Source: a bacterium (GTDB lineage Bacteria; Desulfobacterota; Deferrisomatia; Deferrisomatales; BM512). Taken from it: a stretch of DNA of 64,000 nucleotides. The notes under the pieces were generated by a model. That model was not told the origin of the DNA and ran no database searches. It saw only the letters and a list, made by a program, of their open reading frames with translations. Shown in pieces: positions 49,564 to 61,004 of the stretch (position 1 is the first letter of the stretch; each line of letters starts with the position of its first letter). The stretch spans positions 1 through 64,000 of the forward strand of contig SCTA01000022.1 of the NCBI GenBank assembly GCA_004322275.1, in the 5' to 3' direction. Position numbers and translations under genes: made by a program.

Positions 49564-49780
49564 ATGGTTGCGGGGCTCTGCCCCGCTCCCCTTGGCACTT
49601 CTTTTAGAAAGAAGTGCCCAAGAAATCGGCCCGGACCCGTCGCTCGCGCTTTAAAAAGCGCGACCACTTCGTTCCGGCTGGGCCGTACGGGGCACCCGCT
49701 CCGCTAGCGCTTCGCTAAGACCCCGCGCCGGCCCGACGCCTCCACTCGTTGCGCCGCGTATGGGCCCCGGGAACGAAAAG
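49564..49780 (+). repeat. Intergenic repeat element, copy B
   Basis: A 217-base element that starts ATGGTTGCGGGGCTCTGCCCCG, has the perfect 11-bp hairpin GGCACTTCTTT / AAAGAAGTGCC (49594-49604 and 49608-49618), a TCGCTCGCGC-rich middle, and ends GGGAACGAAAAG. The hairpin CGGGGC-TCT-GCCCCG (49571-49585) at its start could end ChaN transcription. It matches copy A (15568-15768, other strand) in start, hairpin, order and end. Confidence 0.7.
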
Positions 49781-49783
49781 TTG

Positions 49784-49943
49784 CGTAGGTTGCGGTTGAG
49801 CGACCCAGCCACGGAAGAAAAATCGGTTATCAAAGCACGGTCAACCGCGAAACACGATTACCCGTACCGTCAAGCGAAACCCAACAATTACAACGACATG
49901 CGCCTCGCAAATGTTGGGTGTCGTACTCTCCACCTAACCTACG
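49784..49943. repeat. Nested inverted-repeat element
   Basis: Outer arms CGTAGGTT (49784-49791) and AACCTACG (49936-49943); inner arms ACCCAACA (49879-49886) and TGTTGGGT (49912-49919). Motifs of this kind (CGTAGGTT...ACCCAACA) are known in several proteobacterial intergenic palindromic repeat families. It lies directly after copy B, so the elements are stacked. No gene is supported here. Confidence 0.6.
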
Positions 49944-50168
49944 AAACTAAGTCTTACATATCCTACCCAGCTAACCGGGCGGAATTGACATTAACCCATC
50001 AAAATGGATATAATGCGTCACCGAATCGGCAGTAGCATCGCTGATCATCGCCTAAAAAAGGTGCTGCATGTAGTTTTTTTGCGAACCTCTTGCGCCGTAT
50101 CAAACGCGTGCTATGATTTACCGCCAAAGGGTTTCGCGTGGCGAAATCCAATTCCAAGGAGACCGGAT
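49944..50168 (+). other. Leader of the low-GC lipoprotein gene
   Basis: Lower GC than the flanks. It includes an upstream open frame continuous with the lipoprotein gene from ATG 50004, but the ribosome site AAGGAG lies right before ATG 50169, so this stretch is more likely non-coding leader. No clear promoter was identified. Confidence 0.4.
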
Positions 50169-50771
50169 ATGCGTACAACGACACTTTTTGCATTGATAGT
50201 TGCAGTGGTTTGTTCCGTTTGCATAGGTTGCACGCATCTCTCGGCCAAAGTTGTTGAACAGAAGGCTGGGTGGCTATTTGATGCTAATGGCAGTCAAAAT
50301 AAAATTAGCAATGGATACGACCTCTGCAAGGCAAAAGGACCAATTGTTTTCGTAAGAGACTCTGAGACAGCAGACGGTTCAATGCGGCTGAGCCTAAGCG
50401 CAGAGATGGACAAACCAATTGAGTGGGTCGGCTATACTTTTGAGAGTACTGATAAGGATTACCCTGCGGACAAAACCAAAAATCACATTTCCCGTCTATG
50501 CTTAATCGACGGTGCCCATGATACGACTGGGGCCCCTGTAAGCAGGACTGTCATTCCAGATACAGAGTATTGCAGGGAAGTTGCCCCTCCTACATCTCCT
50601 AGGCTTATTCAGATAGACTTTGAAGTATTAACCGCTGACTTCGCTCCGCTTAATATGAATAAACTCAAGGTCATGGCACAAGAACAAGGCGGGAAAACCC
50701 TAAGTTGCGAGGTTGACATTATGGTAACCAGGCCTTCCAACATCGGTTTGGTTCCTGCCGGTAGCAGGTAG
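50169..50771 (+). CDS. Low-GC lipoprotein (unknown), probably acquired
   Basis: 200 residues. AAGGAG lies 7 bases before ATG 50169; a lipoprotein signal follows (ALIVAVVCSVCIGC). The mature part has four Cys (near positions 61, 124, 148 and 183) but no motif that I recognise. Codon use is AT-richer than the neighbours, with many ATA, TTA, ACA and AAA/AAT codons, in contrast to the GC-ending codons elsewhere. It is flanked on both sides by inverted-repeat elements. These signs suggest horizontal transfer. Function unknown. Confidence 0.7.
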   Translation: MRTTTLFALIVAVVCSVCIGCTHLSAKVVEQKAGWLFDANGSQNKISNGYDLCKAKGPIVFVRDSETADGSMRLSLSAEMDKPIEWVGYTFESTDKDYPADKTKNHISRLCLIDGAHDTTGAPVSRTVIPDTEYCREVAPPTSPRLIQIDFEVLTADFAPLNMNKLKVMAQEQGGKTLSCEVDIMVTRPSNIGLVPAGSR

Positions 50772-50866
50772 CACTAAGACCAAAAGCCGTGTAGACATTT
50801 CATTAATTGTTTGTCGCCTCGCTTCGCTCAAAGAGACCTGCATAACTGGTACTTTCGTTTCAAATA

Positions 50867-50987
50867 CGGCTTTGGATTTTTTCGTCAGGCGAGGCGCCGC
50901 CGAGCAAGGGCGCGCAGACAGTAGCGTGACTACGGCAAGCGCCCGGCGCAAGGCGGCAACGAAGCATGACGGGAAAAGCCGAAGCCG
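50867..50987. repeat. 121-base inverted-repeat element next to smpB
   Basis: Arms of 21 bases (50867-50887 and 50967-50987) match at 17 of 21 positions when one is reversed and complemented (CGGCTT.GG.TTTT..CGTCA). The inside is GC-rich (GGCGAGGCGCCGCC and CAAGCGCCCGGCGCAAGG) and can form further hairpins. It ends 6 bases before the smpB stop, so it may also act as its 3' end. Confidence 0.65.
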
Positions 50988-50992
50988 TCCTG

Positions 50993-51469
50993 CTATTCGC
51001 GGCCTCTCCCCCTGGTCTCCCGCTCCATCTCCCGCATGGCATCCTTCTTCTTCATATCCTCGCGCTTGTCATAGAGCTTCTTGCCCTTGCCGAGGCCGAG
51101 CTCGACCTTGGCCCGGCCGCGCTTGAAGTAGACCCGCAGGGGGAGGAGGGTGTAGCCCTTTTCGTTGACCTTGGCTTCGAGCTTGCGTATCTCAAGCGAG
51201 TGCATGAGTAGCTTTCGCTCGCGGTCGGGCTCCTGATACTCGATGCGGGTGTTGGTGTAGGGGGTTATGTGAAAGCCGGTGACCCACGCCTCTCCGTTGC
51301 GGAAGTTGACGTAGGCGTCCGTCAGGGTGGCCCTCGCGTCGCGCAGGGACTTGACCTCGTTTCCCCAGAGGACGATTCCGGCCTCGAAGGTATCCTCGAT
51401 CTCGTAGTCGCGCCACGCTTTCTTGTTGGTGCAGACTACCTTTATCCCCTCGCCTCCCTCCTTGGCCAT
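50993..51469 (-). CDS. smpB: SsrA (tmRNA)-binding protein SmpB
   Basis: 158 residues. Family marks: 'IKVVCTNKKAWRDYEIEDTFEAGIVLWGNEVKSLR', 'YVNFRNGEAWVTGFHITPY', 'RERKLLMHSLEIRKLEAKV' and a basic, disordered C-terminal tail (KKKDAMREMERETRGRGRE) that enters the ribosome mRNA channel. It pairs with tmRNA to free stalled ribosomes. The tmRNA gene is not in the window. It is 28 bases after the M42 peptidase gene. Confidence 0.97.
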   Translation of the reverse strand: MAKEGGEGIKVVCTNKKAWRDYEIEDTFEAGIVLWGNEVKSLRDARATLTDAYVNFRNGEAWVTGFHITPYTNTRIEYQEPDRERKLLMHSLEIRKLEAKVNEKGYTLLPLRVYFKRGRAKVELGLGKGKKLYDKREDMKKKDAMREMERETRGRGRE

Positions 51470-51497
51470 TTAAAGCGCTCCAGCCTCTCCCGCCAAC

Positions 51498-52568
51498 CTA
51501 TTCGGGCTTCCAGGAGATGGTGGGATCGATGGCGAGGAGCGTCGCGGTGACGAGTTCGGCGGCGTTTTCGACATCCACGAGGCTAAGCACCTCGGCGGAG
51601 GTGTGCATGTAGCGAAGCGGAATGGAGATAAGCGCGGTGGCTACTCCGGCGCGGTTGAGCTGCATTACGTTGGCGTCGGTGCCGGTAGCCCTCGCGGAGG
51701 CGTCTATCTGCACGGGAATCTTGTTCTTCTTTGCGGTTTCCCGGATGAGGTCGAAGAGGCGGTGGTTTATGTTGGCGCCCCGCGTGATCACCGGGCCCTT
51801 GCCGAGGCGGATGTCGCCGGTGGATTTCTTGTCGCTGCCGGGGTGGTCGGTGGCGAAGGTGACCTCCACGCAGATGCCAACGTCGGGGTCAATGCCGAAG
51901 GAACTGGTGGTCGCGCCGCGAAGGCCGAGCTCTTCTTGCACGGTGGAGACTCCGTAGACGGAGCAGGCGAGGGAGTCCTTCTTCTTCGCCACCCTCCTGA
52001 GAGTTTCGGCGACTATGAGGGAGCCGACCTTGTCGTCGAAGCCGCGCCCCATCACGTTATTTCCGAGAAGGAGCTCAAGCTCGTCGGCGAAGGTGACGGC
52101 GTCGCCGACGGCGACGTGCTTTTCCGCCTCGGCCCTGTTGGAGGCTCCGATGTCGATGGCGAGGTCTTTTTGCCTGGCGACCTTGGTGCGCTCCTCCGCT
52201 TCGAGGAGATGAATCGGCTTTCTGCCGATTATTCCCTTTGTCTGCCCTTTCGCGCCGTGGACGTTCACCCTCTTGCCGGGCATCAGGTGGAGGTCAACAC
52301 CGCCGATGGCGGAGAAGAACAAAAAGCCGTCGTCGTCTATGTACTTGACCATGAGGCCGACTTCGTCGGCGTGGCCCGCCAGCATAACGCGGGGCTTCTC
52401 TTTGCCTTCGAGTACGCCCCAGGTGTTGCCCATCACGTCGGAATCTATCCGGTCGACGAAGGGGCGCACGTATTCGCGCCACTGCCTCTGGGCGGGCTGC
52501 TCGTATCCGGAGGGGCTGGGGCTGTCGGCGAATTTCTTGAAGAAGTTGAAGACCTTTTTATCCATCAT
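51498..52568 (-). CDS. M42-family metallo-aminopeptidase (glutamyl aminopeptidase/FrvX type)
   Basis: 356 residues. Metal ligands of the M42 family are seen in 'LAGHADEVGLMV' (His), 'GRGFDDKVGSLI' (bridging Asp), 'STVQEELGLRGA' (catalytic and binding Glu), 'EVTFATDHPG' (Asp) and 'ANINHRLFDL' (His). The family forms large tetrahedral 12-mers that trim peptides in the cytoplasm. It is followed by smpB and preceded by argJ (10 bases away), all on minus. A role in peptide turnover fits the peptide importer elsewhere in the window, but this link is a guess. Confidence 0.93.
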   Translation of the reverse strand: MMDKKVFNFFKKFADSPSPSGYEQPAQRQWREYVRPFVDRIDSDVMGNTWGVLEGKEKPRVMLAGHADEVGLMVKYIDDDGFLFFSAIGGVDLHLMPGKRVNVHGAKGQTKGIIGRKPIHLLEAEERTKVARQKDLAIDIGASNRAEAEKHVAVGDAVTFADELELLLGNNVMGRGFDDKVGSLIVAETLRRVAKKKDSLACSVYGVSTVQEELGLRGATTSSFGIDPDVGICVEVTFATDHPGSDKKSTGDIRLGKGPVITRGANINHRLFDLIRETAKKNKIPVQIDASARATGTDANVMQLNRAGVATALISIPLRYMHTSAEVLSLVDVENAAELVTATLLAIDPTISWKPE

Positions 52569-52578
52569 GAAAGCTCCG

Positions 52579-53750
52579 TTATGATCTGTAATTTGCGTTT
52601 ATGCTTATGTAACCGGCTGAAAAATCACAGGTGGTGACGGTCGCCCGCCCCTCGCCCTCGAAGATTTCCACCGTTATCCCGAATTCGTTTCCCTGCATAA
52701 TCTCTCTGGCGGCCTTCTCGGCCTCGGTTCCCAGCCAGGCGCCGGCCTTTACTATCGGGACGTCCCCCACGGTTATGCCGAACTCCCCGCCCTTGAAGTG
52801 GCCGCTTCGCCCGAGCGCCGCGGCGATCCTTCCCCAGTTGGGGTCTTCGCCGTGGAGGGCGGTCTTTACAAGGGGGCTCTCGGCGATGGTGAAGGCTATC
52901 GCCTTTGCCGCCCTGTCGTCCGCCGCGCCCGTGACGGTTATGTCCACCAGCTTTGTCGCCCCCTCGCCGTCGCGCACGATCATCCGGGCAAGGTCGCGGC
53001 AGACCTCCTCAACGGCTTTGGAGAAAGTCTTCATCGCCTCGGGAGAAGATTCGACGGCGGGAGCGCCGGAAAGTCCGCTGGCCAGCATCAGCAGGGTATC
53101 GTTGGTGGAGGTGTCGCCGTCCACCGTTATCCGGTTGAAGCTGAGCTCCGCCGCCCCGGAAAGCACCTCCTGAAGGGTCTTCGGGGATACCTTCGCGTCG
53201 GTGACGACAAAGCCGAGCATCGTCGCCATGTCCGGCTTTATCATGCCCGAGCCCTTGGCCGCCCCGGTGACGACGACATCCACGCCGCCGATCTTAACCC
53301 GGCGGGAGGAGACCTTCTCTACGAGGTCGGTGGTCATTATGGATTTCGCGAAGGGGGCTATATCGCCCGCCAGCGCCTCCGCCAGCCCCGGCATCGCCCT
53401 CTCCATCGTCTCGACGGGGAGGGGCGCGCCGATGACGCCGGTGGAGCAGACCAGAATCTCCTCGGGGGAGATTCCAAGGGTTTTGGCCATCGTCGCGGTG
53501 GTGCGAAGGGTGTCCTCGTAGCCCTGCTTCCCCGTACAGGCGTTGGCGTTCCCCGCGTTGACCAGAATGGCGCGGCAAAAGCCGCTTTTCACGCGTTCCC
53601 GCGACACCACCACCGGGGCCGCGACCACGGTGTTTCTGGTGAAGACACCGGCGGCGGCCGCAGGGGCCTCGCACAGGACGAGCCCCACGTCCAGCCTGTC
53701 CTTGTATTTTATTCCCGCCATCACGGCGGAAAATTCAAAGCCCTTCGGAA

Positions 53751-53754
<4 letters not shown>
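52579..53754 (-). CDS. argJ: Bifunctional glutamate N-acetyltransferase/amino-acid N-acetyltransferase ArgJ
   Basis: 391 residues. ArgJ moves the acetyl group from N-acetylornithine to glutamate and in some species also makes N-acetylglutamate from acetyl-CoA. The self-cleavage site is in '[16 protein letters not shown]' with nucleophile Thr178 of the KPDMATML motif; the chain breaks there into alpha and beta subunits. ATG 53754 overlaps the secA TGA by 4 bases (ATGA); an upstream start at 53781 lies inside secA and has no support. The coupling to secA is notable because the functions are unrelated. Confidence 0.96.
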
Positions 53755-56414
<2,660 letters not shown>

Positions 56415-56416
56415 TA

Positions 56417-56444
56417 TTTCACTCCCGGGTTTTGCCCGGTGAAA
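56417..56444 (-). promoter_or_regulatory. Hairpin that covers the secA ribosome-binding site
   Basis: On the minus strand TTTCAC-CGGG, loop CAAAA, CCCG, bulge GGA, GTGAAA forms a 10-bp stem with a 3-base bulge. The ribosome site GGGAG is in the 3' arm and bulge, 7 bases before the ATG. This could limit secA translation until unfolded. Confidence 0.55.
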
Positions 56445-56551
56445 GGCGCTTCGCCGTAAATTTTAACGATTTGCCGCACGCGCGGCCCTGAAAACAGCTA
56501 ATGCTAACACCGCGCCGCGCCCCAGTCAAAAACGAATCGGTTTATGGATTT

Positions 56552-57358
56552 TCAGGAGGAAATCGCGCTCAGCAGGCGGCTTATTTCCGCCACCTGCTCC
56601 TGGGGCAGGACTTCTTTTTGAGGGCCGACCGCCGCTTCTTCCCGCCGCGGCTCCCTCCGGTCGAAAAGGAGGCGGCCAAGGCAAGCCGAGGCCAGTTCCA
56701 TAGAGCGGCCCACGCCTTTGGCCTCTTCGCAGATCGCCTCAAGCGCCGGTCCGGGTATCGCTTCGCGGTTGCCGAAGGTCTCAAGCCTGTGGCGGAGGCA
56801 ATTGTACAATTCTTCCGGTGAAAAGGGCGAAAGCGGGATCTCTTTAAAATCCGTGAACGGAGAAGAGCCCTCTCCGCAGAGGACGAAACAGCAGAGGGGA
56901 GCGCCCTTTATGCGCGCCGAGGCCAGGTGCGAGACCTCTCTTAACGCTCCTTCGCCCCGAAGCGGCGAGGTTCCGGGGACCACGATTACCGTGCCGCCCT
57001 GCCAGAAGCGCCGAAGAAGCTTCGTGTAGAGTTTTTCCGCCGTCGAGGGAAGATCGCCGGAGACTTTTTCAAAGGAGGCGCTGTAATAGAGGGAGGCGAA
57101 AAATGGGAGGGTTTCGCCGGGAAGTTCTCCTTTTGCAAAGAGAAGGGGCGTGGTTGCGTCCGCAGCCGCGCCGAGGAGCTTTTGGATGAACCAGCCCCTG
57201 CCCGAACCTTCCTGACCGCGTATCCAGATATTTTTGCGTTCCCGAAGGTGGTTAGCTCCTTCTTCGAGGAGAGCTTTTCGCCCGGCTGTTTCGCGGTAGA
57301 GTCTCGGGTCGAATCCTCCGGCGAAAGGATCGCCGCGAAGGCCGAGAAGATTGTACAC
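56552..57358 (-). CDS. ExeA/GspA-like AAA protein with degenerate nucleotide site
   Basis: 268 residues. The start 'MYNLLGLRGDPFAGGFDPRLY' is the signature of ExeA/GspA-type secretion ATPases (xxxLGLxxxPFxxxPDPxxxY). At the Walker A place it has RGQEGSGRGW, so the invariant Lys is Arg and the Ser/Thr is Gly. At the Walker B place there is 'VIVVPGTSP' without the DE pair. The protein is therefore probably unable to hydrolyse ATP. No membrane span is obvious. Its ATG overlaps the stop of the TPR gene by one base, so the two are co-translated and likely partners. Confidence 0.8.
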   Translation of the reverse strand: MYNLLGLRGDPFAGGFDPRLYRETAGRKALLEEGANHLRERKNIWIRGQEGSGRGWFIQKLLGAAADATTPLLFAKGELPGETLPFFASLYYSASFEKVSGDLPSTAEKLYTKLLRRFWQGGTVIVVPGTSPLRGEGALREVSHLASARIKGAPLCCFVLCGEGSSPFTDFKEIPLSPFSPEELYNCLRHRLETFGNREAIPGPALEAICEEAKGVGRSMELASACLGRLLFDRREPRREEAAVGPQKEVLPQEQVAEISRLLSAISS

Positions 57359-59481
57359 TAGTCCGCCAGGGTTGACTTGAGTGCTTCGAGACGCTCCGCG
57401 ACATCGCGAAGTCCGGGGCTGAGGGCCGCAGCCTGTTTGAAGCAGGCGAAAGCGTCGCGGTATTCCTTCAGCTCTTCGCAGACCGCGCCGAGCTCGTAGA
57501 GCACCGCCGCGCGGTCCTCCCTGCTCTTGGTCGCCGCCGAGAGGGCGAGGTTAAGCGCCGAGCGGGCCTCCTGCAGTTGCCCCGTATCGCGGTAGATCAT
57601 CGCCATCGAAGCGTAGGCGTCTTTCGCCTTCTCGGAGCCGCGGGAAGCCTGCTGGAATTCGTAGAGAGCCTCGTCGAGGAGCCCCATCTCCTTGTAGGCG
57701 ACGCCGAGATCGTAGTGGGTCTCGAAATCGTCGGCGTCGAGCTTCTCGGAAACTCCCGCCTTGAATTCCTTGACGATGTCGTCCAGTTCGGAGATCTCTA
57801 CATCCTCGAAACCGGCGATGCCGGAGGCGATGTCGTATTCCAGCTCGCCCAGTTCGGTCTGGGTGGCGATATCGCTGTCGCGAAAGCCTCCGACCAGGTC
57901 CTCAAGGTCCTGCCAGCCGAATTTTTCAAGCCTGTTGGCGATCTCCAGAGAATCGGGGAACTGCTCCCGGAGGCGGAGAAGGGTTTCGACGGCCTCGCCG
58001 ACCCTGTCGCTGGCCGCCAGTCCATCCACCTCGTCGATGACCTCCTGAAATATTCCCTTTCCCGTAGCCGTGGCGAGTTTCGGAGGAGCGGGCTGCGTGG
58101 GCCGCAGCTTTTCGAGAGCATCCGCCGCCAGCCTGTTCCCGGGATCTTCCTCCAGAATCGCGTGGTAAACGCCTCTGGCTTCCTGCAGATGGCCTTCGTC
58201 CTTGAATATTTCGGCGATGGTCACCTGCTCGCGAATCCAGGCGCCGGTATCGTTCTGGCGGTGGTAGAGGTCGCGCAGTTTCTGGTGGACCTCAAGGTTT
58301 TCGGGGCTTATGTTGGACAACTCCAGAAGTTTCTGGCGCGCCTTGTCTTCGAGGCCGTATTTGAGGTAGAGATCCGCCTCCTTTACTCCGTCGGCGATAT
58401 CCACCTCTTCGACCGGAGCGGCCCAGGCGGGAGACTCGGTTTCCTTCTCCGGAATGACAAGGGTGTCCAGCACCATGTCGAGCTCGCCGCCCTCGAAGGA
58501 GAAGGAGTCCTCGCTCTCTTTCGGGAGTATCTCCTGGGCCTTGCGCTCGTACTGCCCGGCTTTGACCTCCTGCCCCTGTTCCTTGCAGGAGTGCGCCAGC
58601 CTCTGGTACCAGGCCGCCTGCTCTTCTATCTCGCCCTTCTGCTCGGCGAAATGAGCAAGCTGCTCCATTATGAAGATGTCGTTCGGACTCTCTTCATAGA
58701 GCTCGTGGGCCATTCTTCTGGCTTCGTCGGTGTTGCCCAGCGCTATGTGGGCGCTTATCGCGTCGAGGCGAAGGCCGTGGTCTCCGGGGAGCTTTCCCAG
58801 CCCTTCCCTGATGAACTCAAGGGCCTTTTCGTGCTGCCCCATGTTGACGTAAAGCTCGGCCAGCGGCCTTATGATCTCGGGGCGCTCGTATTTTTTGTAA
58901 AGGGTTTCCAGCGAGCCGAGGAGCTTTGCCCCGCGCCCCACCTCTTTGAGCTGACCGATGGCGGCATCGAGGTGGGCGGCGAATTCGGGGATGTTTCCGC
59001 TTATCAGATCGTGCTCGGCGAGGAGAAGCTTGATGGAGGGGTTCTTGGGGGCCAGTTCTTCCATGCGGCGGAGCATCGACCCCGCCTCGTCCGTCTTCCC
59101 GGCCTTGCGGTAGAGCGCCACCGCCCTCTGGAAGACCCCGAGGGCGTCGCCCACGAGTTTTTGCTTGATGTACAGCTCGCCGAGGTTTTTGTAGATCTCG
59201 GGGTTGTCCTGGTCGAGCCTCGCGGTCTTCTTCCACTCGGCTATGGCCCTGGGGACAAACCCCTGCGCGACGTAAAAATTGGCGACGATCCGGCATTTGT
59301 CGAGAGCATCTTCTTTTTTCCCGAGCCGGAGGTAGAGATCGAGAAGCTTCGCCTGCGCCCTCATGTCCTTCGGGTCGGCGGCGACAATCTGCTCATATTC
59401 GGTCGCGGCTTTCCGGTACGCCCCCTTCTGGATGTACTGGACCGCCCTTTTTTCTATTTTGCTCTTGTCTATCGCTGCCAT
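57358..59481 (-). CDS. Long TPR-repeat protein
   Basis: 707 residues made mostly of TPR units, for example 'AVQYIQKGAYRKAATEYEQIVAADPKDMRA', 'PEIYKNLGELYIKQKLVGDALGVFQRAVALY' and 'THYDLGVAYKEMGLLDEALYEFQQA'. No signal peptide or membrane span, so it is cytoplasmic. The region near 330-400 is acidic and low in repeats, so it may be a linker between two TPR superhelices. Similar long TPR proteins occur near type IV pilus or secretion genes in deltaproteobacteria. Here it precedes the ExeA-like gene and touches it, hence a scaffold role in a secretion or pilus system is likely but not shown. Confidence 0.85.
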   Translation of the reverse strand: MAAIDKSKIEKRAVQYIQKGAYRKAATEYEQIVAADPKDMRAQAKLLDLYLRLGKKEDALDKCRIVANFYVAQGFVPRAIAEWKKTARLDQDNPEIYKNLGELYIKQKLVGDALGVFQRAVALYRKAGKTDEAGSMLRRMEELAPKNPSIKLLLAEHDLISGNIPEFAAHLDAAIGQLKEVGRGAKLLGSLETLYKKYERPEIIRPLAELYVNMGQHEKALEFIREGLGKLPGDHGLRLDAISAHIALGNTDEARRMAHELYEESPNDIFIMEQLAHFAEQKGEIEEQAAWYQRLAHSCKEQGQEVKAGQYERKAQEILPKESEDSFSFEGGELDMVLDTLVIPEKETESPAWAAPVEEVDIADGVKEADLYLKYGLEDKARQKLLELSNISPENLEVHQKLRDLYHRQNDTGAWIREQVTIAEIFKDEGHLQEARGVYHAILEEDPGNRLAADALEKLRPTQPAPPKLATATGKGIFQEVIDEVDGLAASDRVGEAVETLLRLREQFPDSLEIANRLEKFGWQDLEDLVGGFRDSDIATQTELGELEYDIASGIAGFEDVEISELDDIVKEFKAGVSEKLDADDFETHYDLGVAYKEMGLLDEALYEFQQASRGSEKAKDAYASMAMIYRDTGQLQEARSALNLALSAATKSREDRAAVLYELGAVCEELKEYRDAFACFKQAAALSPGLRDVAERLEALKSTLAD

Positions 59482-59492
59482 GGCGCTTGGAG

Positions 59493-59879
59493 TCAGACCG
59501 CTTCAATCAGTATTTTGTAGTCGTGAGCGGACAGCAGTATTTTCGTGTCCGGCTTCGCCGACAGCCTGACCTTTATCATCCATCCCTCCCCGTAGGGGTC
59601 ATCGTTTATCTTTTCCGGAGCGTCGGGCAGAGCCGCGTTGAACTCGATTACCTCTCCGTCAACCGGGCTGAAGAGATCGGAGACGGATTTGGCCGATTCG
59701 ACGGTGCCGAAGGGCTTGCCGGTCTTTACGATCTTTCCCACTGCGGGTAGGTCTACGAAAATAATCTCACCAAGTTCATCCTGGGCGAAATCGGTGATTC
59801 CGACCGTGCAGATATCGCCCTCGACGCGCGCCCAGGCGTGTTCGGGATGATACAGGAGATTATCCGGAATCTTCTTCAT
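59493..59879 (-). CDS. gcvH: Glycine cleavage system H protein
   Basis: 128 residues. The lipoyl domain has the lipoylation site Lys64 in ESAKSVSDLFSPVDGEV, with 'HAWARVEGDICTVGITDFAQDELGEIIFVDLPAVG' upstream. It carries the aminomethyl group between the P, T and L proteins. No gcvT or gcvP is present here, so this is a lone gcvH; single copies can also serve as lipoate carriers in lipoyl transfer. It begins 27 bases after the M24 peptidase stop. Confidence 0.95.
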   Translation of the reverse strand: MKKIPDNLLYHPEHAWARVEGDICTVGITDFAQDELGEIIFVDLPAVGKIVKTGKPFGTVESAKSVSDLFSPVDGEVIEFNAALPDAPEKINDDPYGEGWMIKVRLSAKPDTKILLSAHDYKILIEAV

Positions 59880-59906
59880 CTGGCTCTTACCTCGGTGAAA
59901 TTAATT

Positions 59907-60992
59907 TCAGGAATACGCGCCGGGCTCCTTGCTGAGCCTTGTAATGTAATCAAACCCGTCCTGGGTCACCACAATCGTGTCTTCAAGCCTCACGCCGAAC
60001 CTGCCGGGCAGATAGACGCCGGGCTCCACGGTGAAAGTCATGCCAGCTTCGGCCACTCCCTCCGAACGGGGCGAAACCGAAGGCGTCTCATGCACCATAA
60101 AACCTATTCCGTGGCCTGTGCCGTGGCCGAAAAAGCCGCCGTATCCGGCCTCTTCTATCGTGGCGCGGGCCGCCTTATCAATATCCGCGAGAGAAATTCC
60201 CGCCCTTATTGAATTTAACGCCCCAATCTGCGCTTTTGCAACTGTTTCATAGACCAGACGCGCTTCGCCTTCGATTTTGCCGATGCAGGCGGTGACCGTC
60301 TCGTCGGAACAAAAACCGTCGAGCAATACACCGAAATCGAAAACGACCAAGTCGCCGTTTTCAAAGGTTCTCTCTCCCGGCTTCGCGTGGGGAAGCGCCC
60401 CTCTCGGGCCTCCCGCGACTATCGTGTCGAAAGCCGGGGCGGCGCCCCTCTTGACGACCTCCATCAAATAGCTTCTCGCCGCTTCCCGCTCGCTTTTCCC
60501 CGGACGAAGGAGCGGAGTTGTTGCGAGAAAAGCCTCCTCCGAAAGCGCCGAGGCCTCCCTCATCTTCTCAAGCTCGAAGGGGCTCTTGACGGCGCGGATG
60601 AGCGAAATCCTGCTTTTTAAGTCCACCAGTTCGAGGCCGCCCCCGGACTCCGAAAGGCGAAGCCAGCTCCCGAAGGTGAGGTCGTCGCCCTCGAAGCCGA
60701 TTCTCTTCGCTCCCAGCGTTTTCGCCCTGGCCAGAGCGGCGAGAAGGAGGTCTTTTTCCTCGGCGACGGTAACGCCGTGAGTTTCTTCCCCGGCCTGCAG
60801 AGTATAGCGGGAATCCGTGAAAAGAACAGCCTCTCCGGCGTCGATTAACAAAAGCCCGTTCGAGCCGGTGAAGCCGCAGAGCCGGCGCACGTTGGGAAGG
60901 TCGCTTACGAGCAGGGCGTCGAGACCGAGTTCGAGTCCCGTTTCCCTCGCCTTTTTTAACCCGTTCTCATGGTAGGAGGAGAGTTCGGACAA
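59907..60992 (-). CDS. Xaa-Pro aminopeptidase, M24 family
   Basis: 361 residues with a creatinase-like N-terminal domain (about 1-125) and the pita-bread catalytic domain. Metal ligands: two Asp in 'VVFDFGVLLDGFCSDETVT', His in 'GHGTGHGIGFMVHE', Glu in 'FTVEPGVYL' and Glu in 'VRLEDTIVV'. It removes the N-terminal residue from X-Pro peptides in the cytoplasm. In many bacteria aroQ and a PepP-type gene are neighbours, as here (12 bases apart). Confidence 0.94.
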   Translation of the reverse strand: MSELSSYHENGLKKARETGLELGLDALLVSDLPNVRRLCGFTGSNGLLLIDAGEAVLFTDSRYTLQAGEETHGVTVAEEKDLLLAALARAKTLGAKRIGFEGDDLTFGSWLRLSESGGGLELVDLKSRISLIRAVKSPFELEKMREASALSEEAFLATTPLLRPGKSEREAARSYLMEVVKRGAAPAFDTIVAGGPRGALPHAKPGERTFENGDLVVFDFGVLLDGFCSDETVTACIGKIEGEARLVYETVAKAQIGALNSIRAGISLADIDKAARATIEEAGYGGFFGHGTGHGIGFMVHETPSVSPRSEGVAEAGMTFTVEPGVYLPGRFGVRLEDTIVVTQDGFDYITRLSKEPGAYS

Positions 60993-61004
60993 AAAATTCG
61001 CCTG

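Noticed and set aside
49760-50035. 91-codon frame over the nested repeat
   Set aside because: It runs across inverted repeats and has no ribosome site, so it is by chance.
50772-50992. tmRNA gene next to smpB
   Set aside because: No tRNA-like ends or tag reading frame seen; the stretch is an inverted-repeat element instead.
57577-59520. 647-codon + frame opposite the TPR gene
   Set aside because: Shadow caused by GC-rich third positions. The minus-strand TPR repeats are clear.
59493-59879. Start of a glycine cleavage operon
   Set aside because: No gcvT or gcvP lies beside gcvH; neighbours are a peptidase and a TPR gene.
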